Source: an uncultured Collinsella sp.
GTDB taxonomy: Bacteria; Actinomycetota; Coriobacteriia; Coriobacteriales; Coriobacteriaceae
Direction of reading: 5' to 3'
Length of the DNA stretch: 53,499 nt
NCBI GenBank assembly: GCA_934654515.1
Contig: CAKUGA010000006.1
Location: 1-53,499 of the forward strand
Shown here: positions 1 through 8,043 of the stretch, one piece after another
How positions within the stretch are numbered: position 1 is the first letter of the stretch
How the letters are laid out: each line of letters opens with the position of its first letter
Notes under the pieces: generated by a model
Told to the model about the DNA's origin: nothing
The model's database searches: none
Seen by the model: only the letters and a program-made list of their open reading frames with translations
Translations under genes and position numbers: made by a program

Positions 1-171
1 GCCAAAGAGCTCCTCGTCCACTGCGCGCGCCTTATCGTGTGCCCCGCCGCCTTCGGCACCATAAACGCCCGCAACGCAGAGCTCGTCGAGTTCGCACGCT
101 CGCATGGTATCGAGGTCATGCGAGCGTGCGAAGGCGCATCGGAGGATTCCCAATTGGAGTGGGAAGGATAA
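1..171 (+). CDS. C-terminal fragment of an unidentified protein (5' end outside window)
   Basis: An open frame runs from the first base to a TAA at 169-171 and gives 56 residues with no start codon, so this is the tail of a gene that begins outside the window. The stretch with GTINAR followed by ELVEFARSHGIEV faintly resembles the end of a Rossmann-like SLOG/DprA-type nucleotide-binding fold, but this is too short to assign. The last 20 codons contain a perfect 15-bp inverted repeat (91-105 with 118-132). IS3 transposase debris starts about 20 bases downstream, so the natural C-terminus may have been altered by insertion. Function unknown. Confidence 0.45.
   Translation, partial: AKELLVHCARLIVCPAAFGTINARNAELVEFARSHGIEVMRACEGASEDSQLEWEG
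91..132. repeat. 15-bp perfect inverted repeat inside the partial CDS
   Basis: The arm TTCGCACGCTCGCAT (91-105) is the exact reverse complement of 118-132, with a 12-base loop. It lies inside the coding frame, shortly before the stop codon and the adjoining IS remnants. No T-run follows, so an ordinary terminator is unlikely. Confidence 0.8.
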
Positions 172-194
172 ACTGGACTTTCTTTTAAGGATCC

Positions 195-734
195 TCAAGC
201 GTACTGTCGCTCGTATTCCACTGGAGACATGTAGCCCAAGGTGGAATGCATGCGCACCCTATTGTAATAGAGCTCTATGTACTTGAAGATGTCCTGCTTG
301 GCCTCGTCCCTCGTCCCATAGCTCCTCCCTTCCGCCAATTCCCTTTTCAACGTCTTGAAGAACGACTCAGCCACCGCGTTGTCCAGCGGCGTGCCGGGCC
401 TTGATACCGACCGGATTACGCCAGGCGAGTCCAGACATCGCTGGAAGGAACGGGAGGCGTGCTGCGCGCCTTGATCGTCATGGAAGACGAGGCTGCCGTC
501 ATCTGGCGGACCCTCCCTGCCAACCGCCTGCTCTATCGCGTCGATCGCGACCTTCTCGGTGATGCGCTCGGACATCGACCAGCCCGCGACCTTGCGGGAG
601 AAGGCGCCTGTCACGGCTGCGAGATAGAGCCACCCTTCTCTTGTGGGTATGTAGGTGATGTCGCCCACCCAAAGCCTGTTGCGCCCGCCCACGGAGAAAG
701 CGCGCTCTTCCGGGTTCAGCCGAGGGTCTCCCGG
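195..734 (-). pseudogene. IS3-family transposase (OrfB) remnant, 5'-truncated
   Basis: The minus strand encodes the rve/DDE integrase domain of an IS3-family OrfB. The first Asp is in GDITYI, the second in FHDDQGAQHAS, and the Glu in NAVAESFF, followed by the family's C-terminal STLGYMSPVEYE. Native sequence starts abruptly at about GDPRLNPEERAF. The N-terminal half (HTH_21 region, roughly 80-100 residues) is missing because the end of another IS lies at 735. The upstream in-frame codons up to 839 belong to that second element and are not native. A stop at 195-197 is close to TGGACTTTC at about 173, which could be the old terminal repeat. Not expected to give an active transposase. Confidence 0.8.
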
Positions 735-771
735 TGGATTGGCTACACTGATGCGGACAGTTCCGGGAGGG

Positions 772-1067
772 GTGCAGGAGACGGGAGGGCCGTATATAAG
801 GGACCCCAGGCACCCGAGGCATTTCACCGACGAGTTCAAGAGGCGGATAGTCGACCTCTACAACGCCTGCAAGCCCAGGCGCGAGATCATGGACGAGCTC
901 GACCTCGGCAAGAGCACCGTGGAAAGGTGGGGCAAGTCGGTAAACGCGACCGGCGTGCCGCGGACAGCCGCACGCCCGAGCAGAACCGGATTCCGGAGCT
1001 CGAGCGCGAGAGCCGCAGGCCCCGGATGGAGGTCGACGTCTTAGCGCTGATATACGCTCGAGAGTGA
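772..1067 (+). pseudogene. IS3-family OrfA (HTH transposase subunit), frameshifted
   Basis: The N-terminal half reads HFTDEFKRRIVDLY and KSTVERW, the helix-turn-helix of an IS3 OrfA. Near position 950 the matching sequence moves to another frame, where it continues RTPEQNRIPELERE and ends VDVLALIYARE, the usual leucine-zipper tail with a few residues apparently missing. No single frame covers both halves, so a one-base indel has broken the gene. Natural IS3 frameshifting occurs at the orfA/orfB junction, not here. The best available start is GTG 772, which is not certain. The stop TGA at 1065-1067 overlaps the orfB start. Confidence 0.7.
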
Positions 1068-1921
1068 GGGCCATGGCGGCCAACGAGGGCCGCTACCCCA
1101 TACCGGAGCAGTGCAGGCTCCTCGGCGTAGCAAGCTCGACGTACTACTCCATGCGCTCGCGGCCCGACCGGCCCACCGCGTGGACCCCAGCCGCGCCGGC
1201 CGTGGTCGCGGCCCACGCCGCCAGCAAGGGCCGGTACGGCTCGCGCGAGATAGGGGCGTCGCCCGGGAGGTCTGGCGTTACCGTCAGCAGGCGCCGCGTC
1301 TGCTGCATCATGAGGGAGAACGGCCCGGTCGGCGCATACGGCAGGAAGAGGTTCAAGGTGCACCCCGGGGCGGTCAACGAGGCCGACGTGCCGAACGTCG
1401 TCGCGCGCGGCTTCGGCGGCAGGGCGCCGCGCACCCATATATGCAGCGATCTGACCTACGTGCGCGTCGGGGCCTCGTGGAACTACGCCTGCCTGCTCGT
1501 CGACCCCTGCAACAGGGAGATCGCCGGCCGCTCCGCCGGGCCCGGGAAGGACGTCCGGCTGGTCAAGCCGGCGTTCGCGACGCCCTCCTTCCCCATCTCG
1601 GGCATCGGGGCCTTCCACACGGACCGCGACAGCGAGTTTGCCAACGCCGAGATCGACCTGATGCCAGAGGCCTTCGGCATAGAGAGGTCGCTGTCGGCCA
1701 AGGGCTGCCCCTACGACAACGCCGTCGACGAGTCGACCAACAGGATACTGAAGGCCGAGCTCGTCCACCGCGAGGCGTTCGGCACGACCCGCGAGCTCCG
1801 GGCCAAGCTCTCGGACTACGTGCACTGGTACAACAACTTCAGGATCCACTCGACGCTGGGCTACATGTCGCCGGTCGAGTTCAGGAAGGCGGGGCTGTCC
1901 CTCCCGGAATCGTCCAAATAG
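1064..1921 (+). CDS. IS3-family transposase OrfB (rve/DDE integrase domain)
   Basis: A 285-residue transposase. An N-terminal HTH_21-like segment (about residues 40-100, with KGRYGSREI) is followed by the DDE catalytic core: Asp in SDLTYV, Asp in FHTDRDSEFAN, and Glu in NAVDESTNRILKAEL. The C-terminal signature is FRIHSTLGYMSPVEF. Length and order are normal for the family, and all three acidic residues are present. It starts with GTG at 1064 overlapping the orfA stop (GTGA), as expected for an element that couples the two frames. Because orfA is frameshifted, the fusion transposase cannot be made from this copy as read. The right terminal repeat overlaps the end of the gene. Confidence 0.85.
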   Translation: MRAMAANEGRYPIPEQCRLLGVASSTYYSMRSRPDRPTAWTPAAPAVVAAHAASKGRYGSREIGASPGRSGVTVSRRRVCCIMRENGPVGAYGRKRFKVHPGAVNEADVPNVVARGFGGRAPRTHICSDLTYVRVGASWNYACLLVDPCNREIAGRSAGPGKDVRLVKPAFATPSFPISGIGAFHTDRDSEFANAEIDLMPEAFGIERSLSAKGCPYDNAVDESTNRILKAELVHREAFGTTRELRAKLSDYVHWYNNFRIHSTLGYMSPVEFRKAGLSLPESSK

Positions 1922-1935
1922 GTGTTGCCAATCCA

Positions 1936-2664
1936 CCGGCGAGCCCGTCTCGTGGCGCGCGCTCGCGACCGGGGACGCCGAGACCCCCCGTCGTCGCGTC
2001 CGAGAAGGTCGTGCGCCGGATCATGCGCGAGGAGGGTCTGGTCGCTCGCAAGGCGGCGCAGATGCGCAGGAGGGCGAGATACCGCAGCCACCGGGGCGAG
2101 CTCGCGGGGCGCCCGGCCAACGTCCCCCTGCGCGGGGACGGGACGCACGACTTCCACGCCGCCGCGCCCGGCCTGCTCGTGGTCACCGACGTCACGGAGT
2201 TCAGGCTCGACGGATACAGGGCGTACCTGTCGCCGGCGATCGACTGCTTCGACGGCTGGCCGATCTGCTGGAGGGTCTCGGTCCACGCCGACTCCGACCT
2301 GATGGTCGGCATGCTCAGGGACCTCGTGGAGATAGTCGGGCCGACGGAGGGGCGGCCGCTCACGGTGCACACCGACGGCGGGGCCGTCTACATGGGGCGC
2401 GAGTGGCGCGAGGCGTGCGGGCCCGGGGTGGTGCGCTCGATGTCGCGGAGGGACCGGAGCCCCGACAACGCGCGCGCCGAGGGGTTCTTCGGCGCGCTCA
2501 AGTGCGACTTCTTCGAGGGCAGGGACTGGACCGGCGTGCCGTTCGACGAGTTCCCCCGCCTGCTCGGCGAATATATCGAGTGATATAGGGACGGCAAGCT
2601 CACGAAAGACCTAGGATGGAAGACCATTAGGGAGTATCGCGAGGAGAGGGGCCATGCGGCATAG
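1936..2664 (+). pseudogene. IS3-family transposase OrfB remnant, 5'-truncated and with an in-frame stop
   Basis: Recognisable sequence starts at SEKVVRRIMREEGLVA and runs through a DDE core: Asp in VVTDVTEF, Asp in VHTDGGAVYM, Glu in DNARAEGFFGALK. At 2581-2583 a TGA replaces what is usually a Trp codon, giving GEYIE-stop. The same frame then continues YRDGKLTKDLGW and TIREYREERG to a TAG at 2662-2664, the normal family ending. The 5' part is lost at the junction with the 735-1935 element. It is doubly disabled. It differs in sequence from both neighbouring transposases, so three distinct IS3 types meet here. Confidence 0.82.
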
Positions 2665-2807
2665 CGCCGGGACATGGTCCGGAAAAACGTCCGAGGTCCC
2701 CGCTTTCCCAATGGATGCTGATGCGGAAACTGTGTCCCGGAATTCGCCTACAGAGCGGGATGCATTTTCCGGTTGAGCCTCGATTGGGAAACGACGTCCC
2801 GTTCGCA

Positions 2808-2846
2808 TAAAAACGGGCGGCCCGGATGTTTGTCCGAACCGCCCGT
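2808..2846 (-). terminator. Rho-independent terminator of the DUF4430 operon
   Basis: On the minus strand an 8-bp GC-rich stem (ACGGGCGG / CCGCCCGT, 2839-2846 with 2813-2820) is followed by TTTTT. It lies about 20 bases after the stop codon of the 2869-3780 gene. Confidence 0.85.
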
Positions 2847-2868
2847 CTGGCGCGCTATGTCGAGGCCT

Positions 2869-3780
2869 CTAGCCTGTAACGTAATACCAGACTACGTTGT
2901 CGCCGTTTGAGAGAACGTAGTTGCTGCAGGCCGTCATAGGTTGCGCACCGTTAACGGAATAGCACCAACCACTGCTGCCGCCGTGTTCTTTCTCAGCCAG
3001 CCCACCAATTGCCTTGACGTAAACGCCATGGTAAAGAGGCGAGTTTTCTGCATTTAAGGAAAGGCCCAGCGCGCACAGAGCATCGTAGACCGTGGCGCCC
3101 TCGTTAAAGGTGAACGTGCCGCCAGACGAGACAGGATTGCCCACGGCGCTCGAAGTGACCGAGACCGTCACGGTAACGTAGCTAGGCTCCTGAGAGGCGC
3201 CCTGATCGCCCGCTGAGGCGTTGCCATTATCGGGGGCGACAGAGGAACCACCCGACGCGGAAGAGGCTCCAGACATTGAGTTGGTTCTGCCCGATGCCGT
3301 CGAATTCTGAGAAGTCGACTGATTGCCGTCAGTCTTTTTATTGCCGCCCTTGTCTTCGGACTTTTTGCCGTCTGAGTCCTTACTCGATTCCTTGTCCGAG
3401 GACTCGGAATCGTCCTTGGACTTGGACTCATCAGAATGCTTGGACTCATCTTTTGCGTCATTCGATGACTTGAAATCCTTGGAACTGGCCTCGCCCGAAG
3501 TCGTAGTCAAGCCAGAAGCCTTGGTGTCCTTGGTGACGACGCTCTCCCCCGTCACGGTCTGAATGATCCAGTCGATGGACCAGGCGCCGCTTGTGGAAGG
3601 ATGGACGAAACCCAACGAGACGACGATCAGAATGGTGCACGCGGCAGTCAGAACGCCGAGGAGCGCCTTGCGGCGAGGAACGGACGCCGCCGAAGCGGCG
3701 CCCTGTTGCTTTGCATCGTCGAACTGAATGAACGAGAAATTCGGTTGCTTGGGGTCAGCGTCCTTGGATTTATTGGACAC
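2869..3780 (-). CDS. Membrane-anchored protein with one C-terminal DUF4430 (transcobalamin-like) domain
   Basis: A 303-residue protein: short cytoplasmic N-terminus, one membrane segment (about residues 43-63, with ILIVVSLGF), a long Ser/Lys/Asp/Glu-rich linker (about 90-175), then a folded C-terminal domain (about 205-303). That domain has the DUF4430 layout: YVTVTVSV strand, GATVYDALCALGL helix, GVYVKAIGGL, SGWCYSVNG, and the closing NGDNVVWYYVTG. DUF4430 is related to the beta domain of transcobalamin and intrinsic factor, which contacts cobalamin. I chose GTG 3780 as start because AGGTGAGG precedes it by a few bases; GTG 3789 is possible. It directly follows the large DUF4430 protein gene (9-base gap) and shares its cobalamin-riboswitch transcript. 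Predicted to display a corrinoid-binding domain outside the membrane on a flexible stalk; ligand binding is inferred. Confidence 0.82.
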   Translation of the reverse strand: MSNKSKDADPKQPNFSFIQFDDAKQQGAASAASVPRRKALLGVLTAACTILIVVSLGFVHPSTSGAWSIDWIIQTVTGESVVTKDTKASGLTTTSGEASSKDFKSSNDAKDESKHSDESKSKDDSESSDKESSKDSDGKKSEDKGGNKKTDGNQSTSQNSTASGRTNSMSGASSASGGSSVAPDNGNASAGDQGASQEPSYVTVTVSVTSSAVGNPVSSGGTFTFNEGATVYDALCALGLSLNAENSPLYHGVYVKAIGGLAEKEHGGSSGWCYSVNGAQPMTACSNYVLSNGDNVVWYYVTG

Positions 3781-3789
3781 AGCCCTCAC

Positions 3790-6700
3790 CTACCGACGTT
3801 TGGTGAACACGAACACGCCGACGATGGCGAGACCGATGACGCCGGCGGCAACGCCAACAATGGCGAGCGGATTGGTGCTAGTCTCCTGCTCAGAAGCACT
3901 AGAGGACTTCTTAGCAGTGGTCGTGGAAGCAGCACCCGTATCGGACTTGGAATCGGACTTCTTGTCGGACTTGCTGTCCTTCTTGTCAGACTTCTTGTCA
4001 GACTTCTTCTCGTCCTTCTTATCGGACTTATCGGTGTCCTTCTTGTCGGACTTGTTGTCCTTGGTCTCGGTCTTGGTCGACACCGTCGTCTTGGTCGTCG
4101 GCTTATGACCCGGGGCGATAGCGCCGCCGGCCTGCTGGCCCTTAGAGCCGGAGCCGGAACCCGTGCCAGTGCCAGCGCCAGCGCCGGAGCCGCTGCCACC
4201 GTTGGAGCCAGAACCGCCATTACCGCCAGGGTTGGTGGCGTTCTTGGTCCACTTGGCATACAGCGTCATATCGGCCGTCACCGGCGTACTGAAGTCATAC
4301 GCCTCCGTGCAAGCCTCGTCGGTATACCAGCCGCCGAAAGTGTAGCCATCGCGCGTCGGATCGGCCGGCTTGACCAGCTTGCCGTCGGCCGTAGCAACAA
4401 ACTTAGTGTCGCAAGCAGACCCGCCGTTGGAATTAAAGGCAACCATCCAAGACTCAACAGCCCCGAGCTTGAACAGAGTACCCGAATCATTGATGTAGTA
4501 CAGGTTGCCAGAAGCATCGGCAATGACCGGAGAGTCACAGTACTGGTAATGGCCAGCCGCATCATAGATCTGCGTCGCCTCTGCGTCGCCGAGCGTATAG
4601 CGATACACGCCACCACCAGCAGAGTAGTTGACGTAATCCTTGCTATCCGCGCTGTTCACGGTGAAGTACACGTAGGTCTTGCCGCCCTGAACACTCACCA
4701 GCGGAGTAGCAGCAATACCGTTGAGGCCAGCCGGCAGCGCCTTGCCGTCGGCAGCAGTGACCATCGTGGTCTTACCCGTCTTCAGGTTATAGAGAACCAG
4801 AGCAGCGCCCGTAGCCGTCTGTCCGCCGACAATCAGATTGTCACCAGACACCGCTGGGGCGCTCAGATTATTCGTAAGGCCCAGATCAACCGTCTTCTGT
4901 TCACTCAGCACGCCCTTCGCCGAAAGCGAAATCACATGGAGCTTTCCGTCGTGCGTCATCTGATAGAAGGTCGAACCATTGGACGGATCGGCAATGCAAT
5001 CGGCATTTGCGACAGCGCCGAGCTTCATGGTCGAAACGACATCGCCCGTCGTCTTATCAATGCACTTAAGCGTGCCCGCGCTCGTAGGAACAATGGCGTA
5101 CTTATCCGTCAGCGCAGCGCCAGTCCAATAATAGCCCTCGGAAGGGTCAATGTTCTGCCAAGAGACTTCGCCCGTGGCAATCTTGATACGCTTCAGGAAG
5201 CCGTTGCCGTAGGTCGCGTTGTAGTTCTCGTCATACGAAATATCGACCGTACCAACATAGACGTACTCGCCGTCCGAAACGACGGTGCAGGAGCTCTGCG
5301 TCAAGTCCGTCAAACCAGGCGTCAGCCACTTGCAGATCAGCTTGTCTGCAGTAATCGCCTGGACCGCACCGCCGTTGAGCGGAACGATGATAAGACCATT
5401 GGTATAGATCGGACGAGAGGTAAAGCTCACCTTGGAGGCAAGCGGCGCAGAGGCAACCTTTTTGCCCGTGGACGAATCGATCTTAATGAGCTCGTTCTCG
5501 GTCGCGATGTACACAAAGCCGTTAGCGATGACAGGTTCGCTGCAGTTGGCATACTGCTGACCAGACTCGGCCTTCCAATCGAAGGCCCACTTAAGACCGG
5601 CGGCCTGCGCAGGCGTCTTGGCATCCGTTACGGTCGAACCGTTGCCACCGTTGCCGTAGCCGGCCCACTCGGCATCCCAATCAGGAGCCGTCGCGCTCGG
5701 GTCCACGACAATCTTGTCGGGATCGGGCATGGCCGAATCGTCGGTGGTATAAGCAAGCGTAACCTTATCGCCGTTCTTGAGCGCAATCTGATTGGCGCAG
5801 AGTAAGGAGGGCTCTCCATTGATATACAGGTGCCAATATTTATTGGTCGCAGCATCCCAGACATACGGCTTGTGATCGAACGGCGAAGTAATGGAATTCA
5901 GGAACCAGTATGCACCGCTCTGGGAGGCGTTGTACTTAACGCCCTTCGCCTTCAGAACTGCTTCGATAAGGTCCTGAGCCGTGGAGCCTTCGGGCAGAGA
6001 AACGTTACTCGCCGTACCCCAACGCGTATCGTTCCCGTTGACATCGGGGCCGATAACATCGGCGGATCCAAGCACCTGACCAGGGAGGGCATCGCTGTCG
6101 CCAGCATACATAAAGGTAACGGCGTCGCCGGGTTGGAGCTCGTAGGCACCGGCGCCAACGTCGGCCAACTTGTACTTTACGTCGGACTTGCTCTTTACGT
6201 AGAAGCGCCAATAGCTATTGGTCGCAGCATCCCAGCCATAGGACTTACCATCGAACGGCGAAGTAATGCCGTTGAGGAACCAGCCCCAAGACGATTCGCT
6301 AGAATCGAGCCTAAGGCCGGTCTGCTCAAGCAGATCCTTAGCAGTGGAACCTGCCTTGAGACTCGTCTGGCCCGTCGAAGCCCACACCTGCTGCTTGCCG
6401 TCCTTGTCCTTACCGAGGACCTGAACGGAAGCATGGACGGAATCGGACGGCAACTGGTCGCCCCGGCCACCGTAGAACCACGTAACGGTATCGCCAGCAT
6501 GAATGGTGACATTGTCTGCCGTGTAGTCGCTCGACTTGCCGTTGATGAACAGCTGCCAATAGGTCGAATAATCGAGCGGCGTACCCAGCTCAACGCCGTT
6601 GTACTTAAGGCTCAGAATGAAGGAGCCCGCAGCAACCGCGTCGATGTCATTCGCCTCGAACGCGACCTTCGTAAGGTCAAGTGCGCTCGAGCCGGACGTC

Positions 6701-7584
6701 ACCACATACTGCGCGTTATCGACCCAAGTCTGAGTCTTGCCCTGAGCATCGCGACCAATGACGGTCACATTTGCGGCAACCTGGTCCTTAACGACAGGGG
6801 ACGCGCTACCAGCCGTATAGGCAAACTCAATCTTCTGCCCCTGGGTGAGCTTGATGCTGCTCGCGCCAACCGAGGAAGACGCGCCGTCGACGAACAGCTG
6901 CCAGAAGGCATAAGTCGTCGGATCGTAGGCAAGCGTGCGGCCATCGCTCGGGGATGTGATGCTTTTGAGGTAGAACCCGTATGCCGTGTTCGGATCGTAG
7001 TCCGCCTTGAAGCCCGTCTTCTCCTGCAGCTTAATAAAGGCATCCGCAGCCGTCGCGCCCTCGTCGAGCTTGAGCTGCGTAGGTGCCACCCAGGTCTGAG
7101 CCTTGCCGTCGGCATCGGTGCCGATAATCGAGAACGAGACCTCGACTTGCTTCTTGGCGACATCGCCGGTTTCTGTCGGGCTCTCCGTCTGGACGGCAGC
7201 CGCGGCGGCAGATCCTGCTTGGTCAGCGGCTACCGTCGAAGACTGCTCACTCGCGGCAGGGTTCTCCCCCGTCGCCGAGCCTTCGTCGCCAGCTGCCGCC
7301 CCTGTTGTGGCGGCACTAGCTGCGGGCGCGCTCCCAGAATCTGAAACCTCGGCGCCGCCCTGCTCGGCGGCACCGCCCGCAAGCGCTGCGTCCTCACTCG
7401 GCGTCGCAGCCCGAGCCACAGCCTCGGCAATGCCCTCGGCGCCGTCGGCCCACAGCTGGGCCGGCGTGGTGCCAAAGGCCATCGCGAAGGCCAGGAATGC
7501 CACCAGGCCGCGCTTGGCTACGCCGCGTGCAATTGCGACACGGCGATGCGAGACGCGCTGGCGCTCGTCCTCGAACATATCCAT
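3790..7584 (-). CDS. Large surface protein with four DUF4430 domains, PQQ-like beta-propeller, InlB-type repeat and C-terminal membrane anchor
   Basis: 1264 residues. Order: signal peptide (about 1-47, hydrophobic LVAFLAFAMAFG), Ala/Ser/Gly-rich spacer (to about 142), and four DUF4430-like repeats of about 115 residues (about 145-620). Each repeat has a first strand ending in ..TW, a GATAADAF-like helix, ITSPSDG / ITSPFDG, YW.L(F/Y)ING, and a closing ..GD.V...Y. Then come a PQQ-like beta-propeller (about 650-1040, with VYIATENELIKID), a Listeria-Bacteroides repeat (about 1070-1140, DGYTFGGWYTDE), a Lys/Asp/Ser stalk, a membrane helix (about 1240-1260) and tail TKRR. No LPXTG motif is visible. 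ATG 7584 has a good AGGAGA site; ATG 7665, in frame, also has AAGGGG and would add 27 residues. A cobalamin riboswitch precedes it. Probable role: extracellular corrinoid capture or adhesion, inferred from domains plus regulation. Confidence 0.85.
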   Translation of the reverse strand: MDMFEDERQRVSHRRVAIARGVAKRGLVAFLAFAMAFGTTPAQLWADGAEGIAEAVARAATPSEDAALAGGAAEQGGAEVSDSGSAPAASAATTGAAAGDEGSATGENPAASEQSSTVAADQAGSAAAAAVQTESPTETGDVAKKQVEVSFSIIGTDADGKAQTWVAPTQLKLDEGATAADAFIKLQEKTGFKADYDPNTAYGFYLKSITSPSDGRTLAYDPTTYAFWQLFVDGASSSVGASSIKLTQGQKIEFAYTAGSASPVVKDQVAANVTVIGRDAQGKTQTWVDNAQYVVTSGSSALDLTKVAFEANDIDAVAAGSFILSLKYNGVELGTPLDYSTYWQLFINGKSSDYTADNVTIHAGDTVTWFYGGRGDQLPSDSVHASVQVLGKDKDGKQQVWASTGQTSLKAGSTAKDLLEQTGLRLDSSESSWGWFLNGITSPFDGKSYGWDAATNSYWRFYVKSKSDVKYKLADVGAGAYELQPGDAVTFMYAGDSDALPGQVLGSADVIGPDVNGNDTRWGTASNVSLPEGSTAQDLIEAVLKAKGVKYNASQSGAYWFLNSITSPFDHKPYVWDAATNKYWHLYINGEPSLLCANQIALKNGDKVTLAYTTDDSAMPDPDKIVVDPSATAPDWDAEWAGYGNGGNGSTVTDAKTPAQAAGLKWAFDWKAESGQQYANCSEPVIANGFVYIATENELIKIDSSTGKKVASAPLASKVSFTSRPIYTNGLIIVPLNGGAVQAITADKLICKWLTPGLTDLTQSSCTVVSDGEYVYVGTVDISYDENYNATYGNGFLKRIKIATGEVSWQNIDPSEGYYWTGAALTDKYAIVPTSAGTLKCIDKTTGDVVSTMKLGAVANADCIADPSNGSTFYQMTHDGKLHVISLSAKGVLSEQKTVDLGLTNNLSAPAVSGDNLIVGGQTATGAALVLYNLKTGKTTMVTAADGKALPAGLNGIAATPLVSVQGGKTYVYFTVNSADSKDYVNYSAGGGVYRYTLGDAEATQIYDAAGHYQYCDSPVIADASGNLYYINDSGTLFKLGAVESWMVAFNSNGGSACDTKFVATADGKLVKPADPTRDGYTFGGWYTDEACTEAYDFSTPVTADMTLYAKWTKNATNPGGNGGSGSNGGSGSGAGAGTGTGSGSGSKGQQAGGAIAPGHKPTTKTTVSTKTETKDNKSDKKDTDKSDKKDEKKSDKKSDKKDSKSDKKSDSKSDTGAASTTTAKKSSSASEQETSTNPLAIVGVAAGVIGLAIVGVFVFTKRR

Positions 7585-7730
7585 TTGTCTCCTACTGTCT
7601 GTACTTGGAACGTTGCCCTGCGGCTGCCCCACGTCATCGCGCGTGTTGCGCTCGAGTTCCCCCATAGGGGTCCCCCTTCCCTCCAGAGCCTTGTGCACGT
7701 TGACGGCGAACAGCCGCGGCCGCGTGCAAG

Positions 7731-7895
7731 ATGGGAGGCGATCCGACTTAACCTTACCGGCCCGGGCGCGCCGTCCGATCTGCGACGCGAGCATCCCGAG
7801 CCAAGAGGAATTACGGTTACTGGTACAGCCGGGGATTTGCACCCCGATTCTCCCAAACGCGCAGGAAAACCGCGCATTCGTGCGTCTCCGCACCA
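7731..7895 (-). ncRNA. Cobalamin (B12) riboswitch
   Basis: The minus strand reads the conserved core GGGGTGCAAATCCCC, then GGCTGTACCAGTAACCGTAA (7811-7830 on the plus strand side), matching the GGTG.AA.CC...GCTG..CC.G..AC.GTAA consensus. About 60-70 bases later it carries a B12-box-like element, AAGTCGGATCGCCTCCCAT (7731-7749). Upstream stem-loop sequence extends to about 7895. It lies in the 5' leader of the DUF4430 surface-protein operon, about 150 bases before the preferred start. In this class cobalamin binding usually lowers expression of downstream genes. No clear intrinsic terminator was seen between box and start, so control of translation is possible. Confidence 0.92.
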
Positions 7896-7911
7896 CCATC
7901 TAGGCCATTGA

Positions 7912-7939
7912 TTATTACCGTCAGTATGGTATCACGCAA
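7912..7939 (-). promoter_or_regulatory. Candidate sigma-A-type promoter for the riboswitch operon
   Basis: On the minus strand TTGCGT (7934-7939) and TAATAA (7912-7917) are separated by 16 bases, just upstream of the riboswitch aptamer. The rest of 7940-8043, up to the end of the AarF-like gene, shows no gene. Confidence 0.5.
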
Positions 7940-8043
7940 AAGGGCCCCGCACGCAGGCGAAGCCCAAGGTAAAAGCTATTGTTTGCGATAGGAAAGAGTT
8001 GGGCATGGAAGGGTGCCGTGGGACAAGACACCGTGCAGCTACG

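Larger units (their letters stand above)
735..1935 (+). mobile_element. IS3-family insertion sequence with orfA/orfB, imperfect terminal inverted repeats and CCGG target duplication
   Basis: The left end begins TGGATTGGCTACACTGATGC (735) and the right end, read on the minus strand from 1935, begins TGGATTGGCAACACCTATTT. The two ends stay similar for about 38 bases, including a shared TTCCGGGAGGG block. Both sides are flanked by CCGG (731-734 and 1936-1939), consistent with a 4-bp target duplication typical of IS3 elements. The element is about 1.2 kb and encodes a frameshifted orfA and an open orfB. It sits between two other, damaged IS3-type transposase genes that face in opposite directions, so it either landed in an existing IS or took part in recombination between copies. 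Confidence 0.85.

Noticed and set aside
3601..7344. Long plus-strand frames opposite the DUF4430 surface protein
   Set aside because: Arg/Ala/Gly-rich shadows; the minus strand has domains, ribosome sites, riboswitch and terminator.
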